Shown: positions 8,888-16,306 of the stretch, piece after piece | Position numbering within the stretch: the stretch's first letter is position 1 | Layout of the letters: each line of letters begins with the position of its first letter | Assembly: GCA_038749105.1 (NCBI GenBank) | Contig: JBCDIM010000023.1 | Span: 1 to 53,811 of the forward strand | Reading direction: 5' to 3' | Source: JBCCOW01 sp038749105 | Lineage (GTDB): Bacteria > Planctomycetota > Phycisphaerae > Phycisphaerales > Phycisphaeraceae | Length of the DNA stretch: 53,811 nt | Notes under the pieces: model-generated | Told to the model about the DNA's origin: nothing | The model's database searches: none | Seen by the model: the letters and a program-made list of their open reading frames with translations, nothing else | Made by a program: the position numbers and the translations under genes

Positions 8888-10191
8888 CGTGCCCCCTCCA
8901 GCGTGGCCCGCTCTTCGACCACCCCGCTCAGCGCCGCGGCCGACACCGCGTGGGTGCCCGCACGCTGCTCCGCTCGCCGCCGCGCGATCGCCTCTTCGTA
9001 GATCGCGATCAGCTGCCGGTAGTTCTCCTCCGGGCTGAACCGCTCGGCGTGCCACGCCCGCGCCGCCTCCCCCATTGCCCGACGCCGGCCCGCATCCGCG
9101 AACAGCTCCGACGCCTTCGCCGCCAGGTCTCCCGCGTCCCCCACCTCACAAAGCAGCCCCGTCTGCCCGTCCCGCACCACCTCCGGCAGCGCCCCGGCCC
9201 GCGACGCCAACGCCGGCACCCCGCAACCGTACCCCTCCACCACCGACCGGCCGAACGTCTCCGGTGCCAGCGACGGCATCACCACAAACGCCGCCCGACG
9301 CATCAGCTCTACACACTCCGCCTGATTACGCCGCCCCAACCACTGCACCACCCCCCGCTCCGCCGCCGACCGCACCGCCCCCCCCTCCGGCCCGTCCCCC
9401 ACCACCACCAACCGACCCAGCCCCGCACCCTGCTCCCAGGCCTTAAGCAGCACCCCGATGCCCTTCTCTTCCGAAAGCCGGCCCACGAACAACGCATACC
9501 CCGCGCCCGCCCCCGCACCCGCCCCCAGACCCGCATCGCCCGGTACCGCCTCGCTGTAGTTCGGCTTCACCCGGATCCGCTCCGCGTCAAACCCGCCCTC
9601 GACGTACCACCGCTTGGCGAACTCGGAAGGCGTCAGGAACAGATCGGGCCCCGCCATCCGGCCTCGTCCCATCCACGCCCGGCGGTACGACGCGTTGGTT
9701 ACCGCCACCGCGAGGCTGCCCGGCCGGCTCCCGCGGTAGCAGCCGTGCTTCACGCCCGGCCACCCCAAACGCCCGGCCCAGCCCCCGTCCCGGCACTCCG
9801 TGCACGCCTTGCCCGCCCGCGTGAACACCCCCCCCACGCAGAACACCCGGAAGTTCCGCAGCGCCTGCACCACCGGCACCCCACCCCAAACGCCGTTGGT
9901 GTCCCTGGCCGCCGCGTACACCGACGGCGAGAGCAGCGGGAACAGGTTCGTCGCGTGCATCACGTCCGGCCGCTGCCGCTCGATCACCCCACGCAGCTCC
10001 GACAGCGTCCGGCGGTCCCACACCGACCGACCCGCCACCGTCAGCATCGACCGCCCGCGCACCTCATCATTGTGCCGGGTGAAGCGCACCACCTCGTGCC
10101 CGCGCGACTCCAGCAGCCGGGCCTCCGACTCGAAGGTCTCGTCTTCCCCTCCACGTTGTTGGTAGTAGGTGTGGCAGAGCAACACCTTCAT
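8884..10191 (-). CDS. GT4-family glycosyltransferase, copy 2
   Basis: A 435-residue GT-B glycosyltransferase. It opens MKVLLCHTYYQQRGGEDETF and contains MHATNLFPLLSPSVY, VQALRNFRVFC, HGCYRGSRPGSLAVA, FVGRLSEEKGIGVL and APETFGRSVVEGYGCGVP (acidic GT4 pair). The same four-cysteine pattern seen in the copy at 1844-3076 occurs here (C, then CTEC before the HGCYRGSR motif), so the two genes are paralogues. The frame opens 31 codons earlier, but homology and a G-rich AGGGG eight bases upstream support the ATG at 10191. It is the promoter-proximal gene of the polysaccharide block, with about 200 bp of non-coding DNA between it and the ccsBA stop. Confidence 0.9.
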   Translation of the reverse strand: MKVLLCHTYYQQRGGEDETFESEARLLESRGHEVVRFTRHNDEVRGRSMLTVAGRSVWDRRTLSELRGVIERQRPDVMHATNLFPLLSPSVYAAARDTNGVWGGVPVVQALRNFRVFCVGGVFTRAGKACTECRDGGWAGRLGWPGVKHGCYRGSRPGSLAVAVTNASYRRAWMGRGRMAGPDLFLTPSEFAKRWYVEGGFDAERIRVKPNYSEAVPGDAGLGAGAGAGAGYALFVGRLSEEKGIGVLLKAWEQGAGLGRLVVVGDGPEGGAVRSAAERGVVQWLGRRNQAECVELMRRAAFVVMPSLAPETFGRSVVEGYGCGVPALASRAGALPEVVRDGQTGLLCEVGDAGDLAAKASELFADAGRRRAMGEAARAWHAERFSPEENYRQLIAIYEEAIARRRAEQRAGTHAVSAAALSGVVEERATLEGAR

Positions 10192-10397
10192 TTCTTGACC
10201 CCTGCTGCTTTCTCCTGAATCCCCTCTGAAGTCTACACCCCCCTGGGGAAAACCCAAACTGAAGCCCGGAAAAACACCCGGCAATCTCCACGCGGGCCGC
10301 GAAGCGGAGCGGAGCGGGGCTTGCGGGCGGGCCGAGCCAAGCTATCAGGCGGGCGATCGGGTGCTGGGGGTGCTCCTGGTCGCGTTCTGCTGAGGCC

Positions 10398-13300
10398 TTA
10401 CGCGGGGGCGGCGGTATCGAGCCGGTTAGCCGGCGGGTCGGCGGGCGGGTTCAGGCGTGAGCGGATCGCCATCACCAGGGCGCTCAGGGCGATGATGCCG
10501 AGCTGGCTGGCGGTGAAGGCCACGATCCAGAAGAAGGCGGCGTCCATGAACCCGTAGGAGTGGAGCCCGACGCCGAGCATGTTGACGCCGAACCAGGAGA
10601 AGGCGGTGATGACGTTGCCGAAGACAGCCATCATCATGATGCCGCGGGGTCCGGCGAGCTTGGCCCAGCGGGCGTGGAGGATGATGGCGTTCCAGATGAC
10701 GATCATCAGGGCCCCGTTCTCCTTGGGGTCCCAGCCCCAGAACCGGCCCCAGGACTGGTCGGCCCAGATGCCACCGAGCACGGTGCCGACGAAGCTAAAG
10801 AGGATCCCGAAGCAGAGGATGCCGTAGACCATGCGGGACATGGCGTCGCCGGACTTGCGTTCTATAGAACCGGTGAGGGCTTCGCGGAGCAGGTAGAGGA
10901 TGCCGATGAACCCGGCGAGGAAGGTGGCGGCGTAGCCGAAGGTGATGATCACGACGTGGGTGGCGAGCCAGAAGTTGGAGTCGAGGACAGCCCGCATGGC
11001 GTCCATGGTGTCACCGGTGAGCGAGAGGTGGTGGGCGATGATGAGCGTCGAGAAGCCCAGGGCCCCGGCGGTCGCGGTGCCGATCCCGTTCTTCCAAAAG
11101 CGTTCGAGGACGATGCCCAGGACCACCGCGCCCCAGCCGACAAACACGGCCGAGCTGTAGAGGTTAGTCACCGGCGGGCGGGCCTCGATCCACATGCGGG
11201 CGATGAGCCCGAGCGTGTGGAACGACGCGGCGACGAGCAGCACCGCGAGCGCCATCCGGCTCAGCGTCACCGGCCACTTCACCCAGGAGATGCACACGAG
11301 GAAGAACGCGATGACGTACATCGCCATCGCCTGCCCGAACGGGTTGGCGGTGTTGAATGACGCCTCGGCCACGGGGCGGTGGAACGGCTTGAGCCGGGGA
11401 TCGTTGCGGTAGTCGTACACCAGGGCGTTGAAGCGCTCGGCATTACCATCCCGATAGGCGGCGCGGGCGGCGGCGAAGAAGGCGACCGCCGGGTCGAGCT
11501 GGCCGTGGTCGAAGCTCTGCAGCAAGCTGTCGCCGTGGGTGTGCCACTTCTTCACGTCCACCGCGTCGGGCAGCTCGGGGTTCGCGGTGCTCGGCACAGC
11601 CTGCTTGGGCGGCACGGTCAGTACCGAGGTCCGCTCGGCCAGCACGGCGTAGCGGTCCAGGACCGGGGTCAGCTCGGCCATCGCCTCTTCCGCTTCGAGC
11701 CGGCCGTCCTTGAGCATCGCAATGATGCTGCTGTAGGCGGTGATCTCTCGGCCGAAGGTCGTCGAGCCCTCGGGCCCGAAGGTGTACTTGAGCTTCTGGT
11801 ACGCGGCGAGGTTGCGTTCGAGGTTGACCACCGCGCGTTGGTAACGCGAGCGCTGGGCGGACTCGAGCTTCCGCGCTTCCTTGGCCTGATGAACGAGGGT
11901 GCCGAAGTGGGGCTGCAGCTCGGCGTAGGCGAAGCGTTTGCGGTCGGGGTCGAGGCCGATCAGCCCGAGGACGTCGGGGTCGTGGATGGTGAAGAGCTGA
12001 TACCGGTCGGCGAGCTCGGGCTTGGCGGCGGCGTCGAGGAGCCAGCGGACCGCGGGCATGCTGGTGCGGGTGGTGCCGTCGGGGTCGGTGGCGATCAGGA
12101 CTTCGTCACCGGTCAGATCGTTGGGCATGGCGAGCTTGCCCGCGGACTTGCCGTAGATCTGGAGCAGCGTGCTGCGGGCGACCGTGTCGAGCGGCTTGAC
12201 CCGGCCCTGGTGGCTGACGGGGATCGCGCCGAACGCGGCGAGGTCGAACTCGGTGCCGTCGGAGGCGGGTCGGGCCTTGCTGCCGGCGTAGGCGAGCATC
12301 AGCACGGCCAGGCCGTAGGGCGCCCAGCGGGTGAAGCGGGAGAGCTTGGGCTTGGGCTCAGCCGCGCGGGCCTGCTGCTTGGCGAGGCGTTTGGTGGCGT
12401 TGTCCTGCTCGCGTTGTCGGCGTTGGCCGAACCGATCGAGGTGGCCGCCGAACTGGGCGAGCATGCCGACGGAGATCAGCCCGCAGGCGAGGTAGGGCAG
12501 CAGCCAGCCGGGGTTCTTGACGACCTGCAGGATCGAGGTGGTGTCGTTGTTCGCGTAGCTGGCCTGATAGAACGTGAGCCCGTCGTAGCGGAGCGGGTGG
12601 TTCATATAGATCTTGGTCTGGCGGTCCGTGTCGTCGCGGGGGTCGCGGAGCTGGACAACGCTGGCGAAGCTGCTGGGGATGGCGGTGCCGGCGTGCTTCT
12701 CGTGCTGGAAGTCGTGCAGCTGGATGGAGAAGGGCTTGGGGTAGCGTTTGGGGCGGAGGTGCAGGGCGAAGGTCTTGCCGTCGACGAGGAAGGTCTGGGG
12801 CTCGAGGAAGGCGGAAGAGACGAGCCAGGTGCCAAGGGTCTGCTGGGTGGTGGCGTGCTGGACGGTGACGAAGGCGGCGGGGACGTCGCGTTCGTCGGTG
12901 GCGGTGGCGAGGGGGACTTCGCGGACGCCGATGCCGGGGCCGAAGCCGCGGTCGGCCAGGGCCTGCCCGGCGGCGAAGGTGTGCGCGTGGGCCGGGTTGG
13001 CCGGGTCATTCACGAAGCGGGCGTTGGGGTAGTAGCGGTCGACGCGAAGCCGGAAGGGCCACTCGGCGTGGGCGACGGGCTCGGCCTCATCGACGCTATC
13101 GGTGAGTCGGTCGGGCGAGATGCTGTAGACGCGGTCGGTCTTGGTGTCGGTGGTGTCGATGACCGCGAGCTCGTTGGCGAAGAGGTCTTCGGTGTAGGCG
13201 ACGGTCGCGCCCTCGTTGATCTGCATCGACGACTCAACCGAGAACCAGTCGGTCACCGCTTCGCCGGCGAGGATGACCAGCAGTCCGGCGTGGATGAGCA

Positions 13301-13877
13301 CGATCCCGGCCCGCTTTCCGAAGAGCAGGTAGCAGCCGACCAGCGACGGGATGATCAGGGCGCTGCAGCCGGCGATCAGGGTGATCACGCTCCGGCCGAC
13401 CAACTGCTCTTCGATGGTGGGCCAGCCCAGGGCGTAGGCGACCAGGGCAACCCCACCCACCAGCCAGGCGAGCCCTTGCCCGCGTTGGGCTCCCTTGGCG
13501 GTCACCTTCCAGCGCAGCGCGTGGGCGGCGAGGAGGTTGACGATGAGGACGAAGCCGAGGAGGTAGCCGCCCGGCGCGATGGGTAGGTCGAAGCCGAGGA
13601 CGGGCTTCCAGATGAACCAGGACTCGAAGTAGGTGCGTTGGACGATCCAGATGCCGAGCTCGACCTGCTCGATCGTCCCGACGAAGACCAGGACGAGGAA
13701 GAGGCTGAGGGTGGTGAGGGTCAGCCGGAGGTCGGCCAGGAGCTTGACCACGCGGAGGGCGACCGAGCGGGCGTTGGCGGTGGAGCCGGCGAGCCCGGCG
13801 CGTCGTGTCAGCGTTTCGCGTCGGGGTTTGGGTGTCGATTGAGGCGGGGTGTCGAGGGGGATGGGGTTGGCGGTCAT
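10398..13877 (-). CDS. ccsBA: Cytochrome c synthase CcsBA (ResB-CcsA fusion)
   Basis: An 1159-residue multi-pass protein that fuses the two System II cytochrome c maturation proteins. The ResB/CcsB part starts near residue 45 (LFLVLVFVGTIEQVELGIW) and carries a large periplasmic domain (INEGATVAYTEDLFANELAV, then FYQASYANNDTTSILQVVKN). A linker with PVSHQGRVKPLDTVARST lies near residue 560. The CcsA part ends with the heme-handling motif WGRFWGWDPKENGA near residue 1050 and conserved histidines in LATHVVIITFGYA and GLHSYGF. The complex carries heme across the inner membrane and attaches it to CXXCH motifs. It is the last gene of a cluster encoding three cytochromes, an obvious set of clients. 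The fused form is known from epsilon-proteobacteria and Bacteroidetes. Confidence 0.93.
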   Translation of the reverse strand: MTANPIPLDTPPQSTPKPRRETLTRRAGLAGSTANARSVALRVVKLLADLRLTLTTLSLFLVLVFVGTIEQVELGIWIVQRTYFESWFIWKPVLGFDLPIAPGGYLLGFVLIVNLLAAHALRWKVTAKGAQRGQGLAWLVGGVALVAYALGWPTIEEQLVGRSVITLIAGCSALIIPSLVGCYLLFGKRAGIVLIHAGLLVILAGEAVTDWFSVESSMQINEGATVAYTEDLFANELAVIDTTDTKTDRVYSISPDRLTDSVDEAEPVAHAEWPFRLRVDRYYPNARFVNDPANPAHAHTFAAGQALADRGFGPGIGVREVPLATATDERDVPAAFVTVQHATTQQTLGTWLVSSAFLEPQTFLVDGKTFALHLRPKRYPKPFSIQLHDFQHEKHAGTAIPSSFASVVQLRDPRDDTDRQTKIYMNHPLRYDGLTFYQASYANNDTTSILQVVKNPGWLLPYLACGLISVGMLAQFGGHLDRFGQRRQREQDNATKRLAKQQARAAEPKPKLSRFTRWAPYGLAVLMLAYAGSKARPASDGTEFDLAAFGAIPVSHQGRVKPLDTVARSTLLQIYGKSAGKLAMPNDLTGDEVLIATDPDGTTRTSMPAVRWLLDAAAKPELADRYQLFTIHDPDVLGLIGLDPDRKRFAYAELQPHFGTLVHQAKEARKLESAQRSRYQRAVVNLERNLAAYQKLKYTFGPEGSTTFGREITAYSSIIAMLKDGRLEAEEAMAELTPVLDRYAVLAERTSVLTVPPKQAVPSTANPELPDAVDVKKWHTHGDSLLQSFDHGQLDPAVAFFAAARAAYRDGNAERFNALVYDYRNDPRLKPFHRPVAEASFNTANPFGQAMAMYVIAFFLVCISWVKWPVTLSRMALAVLLVAASFHTLGLIARMWIEARPPVTNLYSSAVFVGWGAVVLGIVLERFWKNGIGTATAGALGFSTLIIAHHLSLTGDTMDAMRAVLDSNFWLATHVVIITFGYAATFLAGFIGILYLLREALTGSIERKSGDAMSRMVYGILCFGILFSFVGTVLGGIWADQSWGRFWGWDPKENGALMIVIWNAIILHARWAKLAGPRGIMMMAVFGNVITAFSWFGVNMLGVGLHSYGFMDAAFFWIVAFTASQLGIIALSALVMAIRSRLNPPADPPANRLDTAAPA

Positions 13878-13901
13878 CGCGGGGATATCCGTCGGGCGGG
13901 A

Positions 13902-14537
13902 TTAGGGAGTGGCGGCGGGTGGGGTGGGGTCGAGCTGGACGCTTTGCATGAAGGCGTCGTAGCCGGGCATGGCGTTGGCGACGGCCTCGGAAGAGCCCAT
14001 GAGCTTGAAGAACCAGGTGTAGCCGTCCTTGGCGATGACCTCGACGACGATGGCGTTTGGGCCGGGGTCGAGGGTGACGCGCTGCGCGTGGGGCAGCGCG
14101 GTGGGGGAGGGTTTGACGTACTGCGGCAGGTCCTCGGCGGTGAGGCGTGACTGGCCGAGCTGGTTGACCCACCAGCGGTTGACGTTGGCGAGGAGGCCAC
14201 CGACGTCGCCGGGGAATCGGGTGATGCCGAGCTTGGCGCCCTGAGGGGTGTCGATAGCACGGAGGACCATGCGGCCGGGCGTGCCCTCGGTCCAGGCCTC
14301 GGGCAGGGTGTAGCTCAGCGTCGGGCGGCTGGGTGCGGGCGCAGGGGCCGCTGTGGACACGGGCGCCTGCGGACCGGTGACGGGCGCGGGCGCCTCGATC
14401 TCGGCAGCCGGCCCGGCCGTGGGCGAGCCGTCCTTCGGCACCTCGTACACCTGGATATCACTGTCGCCGCACCCCGCGAGCCAAGCGAGCGCGGCGGTCA
14501 CCACGAGCACACGATGGGTTACACGCAGAGCGGTCAT
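13902..14537 (-). CDS. Conserved lipoprotein between globin and ccsBA
   Basis: A 211-residue predicted lipoprotein: MTALRVTHRVLVVTAALAWLAGC has a charged N-terminus, a hydrophobic core and the lipobox LAGC. A proline/alanine-rich linker (about 35-75) leads to a globular domain with YTLPEAWTEG, LGITRFPGDVGGLLANVNRWW and FFKLMGSSEAV. I have a general memory of similar GGLLANVNRW lipoproteins near cytochrome c assembly genes in planctomycetes, but no function is known to me. The start overlaps the globin stop as ATGA; the longer frame upstream is an arginine-rich shadow of the globin gene. A periplasmic, outer-leaflet or inner-membrane location is inferred from the lipobox only. Confidence 0.75.
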   Translation of the reverse strand: MTALRVTHRVLVVTAALAWLAGCGDSDIQVYEVPKDGSPTAGPAAEIEAPAPVTGPQAPVSTAAPAPAPSRPTLSYTLPEAWTEGTPGRMVLRAIDTPQGAKLGITRFPGDVGGLLANVNRWWVNQLGQSRLTAEDLPQYVKPSPTALPHAQRVTLDPGPNAIVVEVIAKDGYTWFFKLMGSSEAVANAMPGYDAFMQSVQLDPTPPAATP

Positions 14538-14956
14538 GCGGCGGCGGTCTCCTCTTCGGCGGCGGCGATCATGACCGTGGCGAGGGTGGTGTAGACCAGC
14601 GTCCAGGCTTCCTTGAGCTCGTCGTTCCACGCGTCGCCGAGGCCCTTCTCGAGGGTATCGAGCAACGCCGCGCCGACGGTGTCGTACATGGGTGCGGTGA
14701 CGCGGTAGTTGTTGTGGCGTCGGCCGAGCGCCTGGACGGCCGGGACGATCTCGTCGAGCTTGGTCAGGCCGCGGACCGCGGTGGTGATCATGGTCATCAG
14801 CTTCTGCTTCTGCTGCGACATCTCTTCAGGGAACAGTTCACGCAGGGACGGGTCGAGCTCGAAGAGCTTGCCGTAGAAGAGGTCGGAGGCGACGTCCTTG
14901 ATGGGGACGACCTTTTCCCAGCTGGACTGGACCATTTCGACTTGTTCGGGGGTCAT
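14534..14956 (-). CDS. Single-domain globin
   Basis: A 140-residue globin with no fused reductase domain. The order of helices reads as in Vitreoscilla-type and neuroglobin-like bacterial globins: SWEKVVPIKDVASDLFYGKLF (A-B), DPSLRELFP with CD1 Phe42, glutamines at 48-49 in the distal E7 region, and LGRRHNNYRV where His81 is the proximal heme ligand. The C-terminal H helix is AWTLVYTTLATVMIAAAEEE. No signal peptide is seen, so it is expected in the cytoplasm. AAAGG lies about seven bases before the ATG. It is flanked by periplasmic cytochrome genes and translationally overlaps the next lipoprotein, suggesting O2 or NO binding linked to the redox chain. Whether it detoxifies, senses or delivers ligand is unknown. 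Confidence 0.9.
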   Translation of the reverse strand: MTPEQVEMVQSSWEKVVPIKDVASDLFYGKLFELDPSLRELFPEEMSQQKQKLMTMITTAVRGLTKLDEIVPAVQALGRRHNNYRVTAPMYDTVGAALLDTLEKGLGDAWNDELKEAWTLVYTTLATVMIAAAEEETAAA

Positions 14957-14998
14957 GGTTTGCCTTTCTATGGGTGGGGGGTGTGCAGGCTTGTGGGG

Positions 14999-15508
14999 TT
15001 ATCCGGGTCGGGCTCGTGTGTGCTTGGCTTCGAGGAATTGGTAGGCCCAGAGCATGTAGTCGACGGCGTCGGCGATTTGCTCGTCGGTCAGGTGCTTGCC
15101 GCGTCGTCCGCCGCGTGCTTCCATGTCGCCGAAGCCCTCGATGGCGTGCTTCACGAAGACGTCGCGGGCCACCGCCCCGTCCTTCTCACGGGCGCGGATG
15201 CGTCGGGTCCAGCCGCGGTTGTCGTCGAGCGTCGGGGCGTACTCGCTCTCGATGTGGCAGCGGTAGCAGACCTCGGCAAAAACGGCGAGGCCGGGTGCGA
15301 GGGCGGGGTCGTCGGTCTCGGGCCACTCCGGGCTGTGGTGGTCTTCTTTCGCGTCGGCCTTGCTGCTGGTGGTCGTTTCGGCCTCGGGTTCCGAGCCGCC
15401 GCAGCCGGGCGTGAGCGTCAGCCCGAGCACGATGAATGCAGGCGCCAGCCATGCGAGCGGGTGCAGCCATAGCGGGCGTTCACGTTGATGGGTTCCGGTC
15501 TGGTTCAT
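14999..15508 (-). CDS. Monoheme cytochrome c lipoprotein (c5-like)
   Basis: A 169-residue c-type cytochrome with one heme site. The N-terminus has a membrane-entering stretch (HPLAWLAPAFIVLGLTLTPGC) that ends in a lipobox-like LTPGC, so it may be lipid-anchored. The heme motif is CYRCH (about residues 100-104) within VFAEVCYRCHIES. Downstream GFGDMEARGGRRG supplies the distal methionine, and LTDEQIADAVDYMLWAY is the C-terminal helix typical of cytochrome c5 family proteins. Likely a periplasmic electron carrier for the multiheme cytochrome encoded upstream. A strong palindrome lies seven bases before the start, so translation may be affected by structure. No clear Shine-Dalgarno site was seen. 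Confidence 0.88.
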   Translation of the reverse strand: MNQTGTHQRERPLWLHPLAWLAPAFIVLGLTLTPGCGGSEPEAETTTSSKADAKEDHHSPEWPETDDPALAPGLAVFAEVCYRCHIESEYAPTLDDNRGWTRRIRAREKDGAVARDVFVKHAIEGFGDMEARGGRRGKHLTDEQIADAVDYMLWAYQFLEAKHTRARPG

Positions 15509-15514
15509 GTCAAA

Positions 15515-15544
15515 AGCTGCGGCGGGCGTTGGCCCGCTACAGCT
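15515..15544. repeat. REP-like palindrome between cytochrome genes
   Basis: A near-perfect inverted repeat: arms AGCTG-GCGGGC and GCCCGC-CAGCT, each interrupted by one two-base mismatch, around the loop GTTG. It sits in the 50-bp gap before the monoheme cytochrome start. There is no T-tract on either side, so it is not a standard intrinsic terminator. It resembles repetitive extragenic palindromes; only one copy was noticed in this window. Confidence 0.6.
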
Positions 15545-15558
15545 GGAGTGAGTCCGGG

Positions 15559-16212
15559 TTACACCGGGATGCGGATCACAATGCCGCCCATGACGTCGTC
15601 CTGTTTGAAGTCGGTCTTGGGGGAGTCCTTGTGCTTGTTGTGGCAGTCCCAGCAGGCCTTGGCGGTGGCGCGGTCGGGGTACATCGCGACGAAGAAGGTT
15701 TCGCCGCCGACCTCTTCCGTGCCGTACTGCGGCTTGCCGGTCTCTTCCATCGCCTTGATCTTTTCTTTCTCGAAGTCAGATTTCGGCATGTGCTTCTTGT
15801 TGATGGACCAGGAGCTGATGAGGCCGTACTCGAAGTTGTTGTTCTTCTTGAAGGCCTCTTCCGAGCCGTAGCGGAACTGCTGCGCGGGCAGGGGCAGGGT
15901 GCCGAAGGTCTGGTCCCATTCCTCGGAGCCTTTGAGCTTTTTCATCTCGCCGGTTTCCGGGTCTCTGATCTGGACGTCTTGCACCTTGGTGAGGCGGTTG
16001 ACGACGTTGGCGACGTAGACCTTGCGGTCTGCGGCCATAACGGCGTGGAGCATGTCGGCGACGGCCTGCGGCTCGAGCCCGCTTCCGGTCGCCCCGGCCG
16101 CGTCGGCCGAGGGTGATTCGCCGCCACCACAGCCGCCGAGGCCGAGGGTGGTCGCGGTCCCGAGCACAGCGGCAACGCCGAGTGCTTGGAATCGCTTAGA
16201 TGTGAGTCTCAT
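15559..16212 (-). CDS. Tll0287-like (DUF3365) heme lipoprotein
   Basis: A 217-residue protein starting with a signal peptide and lipobox (ALGVAAVLGTATTLGLGGC). The C-terminal part matches the Tll0287-like/DUF3365 family: FGTLPLPAQQFRYGSEE, YGLISSWSINKKHMP, then ACWDCHNKHKDSPKTDFKQ and DVMGGIVIRIPV. The CWDCH is a single c-type heme site near residue 190. The family has a PAS-like heme fold found in periplasmic redox or sensor proteins; its reaction is not established. It lies between the 11-heme cytochrome and the monoheme cytochrome on the same strand and is a likely client of CcsBA. AGGA lies about twelve bases before the ATG, a rather long spacing. Confidence 0.88.
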   Translation of the reverse strand: MRLTSKRFQALGVAAVLGTATTLGLGGCGGGESPSADAAGATGSGLEPQAVADMLHAVMAADRKVYVANVVNRLTKVQDVQIRDPETGEMKKLKGSEEWDQTFGTLPLPAQQFRYGSEEAFKKNNNFEYGLISSWSINKKHMPKSDFEKEKIKAMEETGKPQYGTEEVGGETFFVAMYPDRATAKACWDCHNKHKDSPKTDFKQDDVMGGIVIRIPV

Positions 16213-16306
16213 GGGGTCGGTGTCCTTTCTAAGGGTTCCGGGTCACAGCAGGCCGGAGGGGGAAAAGGCTTGGTTGGGTCGCACCGGGTTTCGGGTGCGC
16301 ATGGGG

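Noticed and set aside
11379..13586. A 735-residue open frame on the plus strand opposite ccsBA
   Set aside because: It is low-complexity Gly/Val/Ala/Glu-rich sequence, has no family motif, and is a codon-bias shadow of the GC-rich ccsBA gene.
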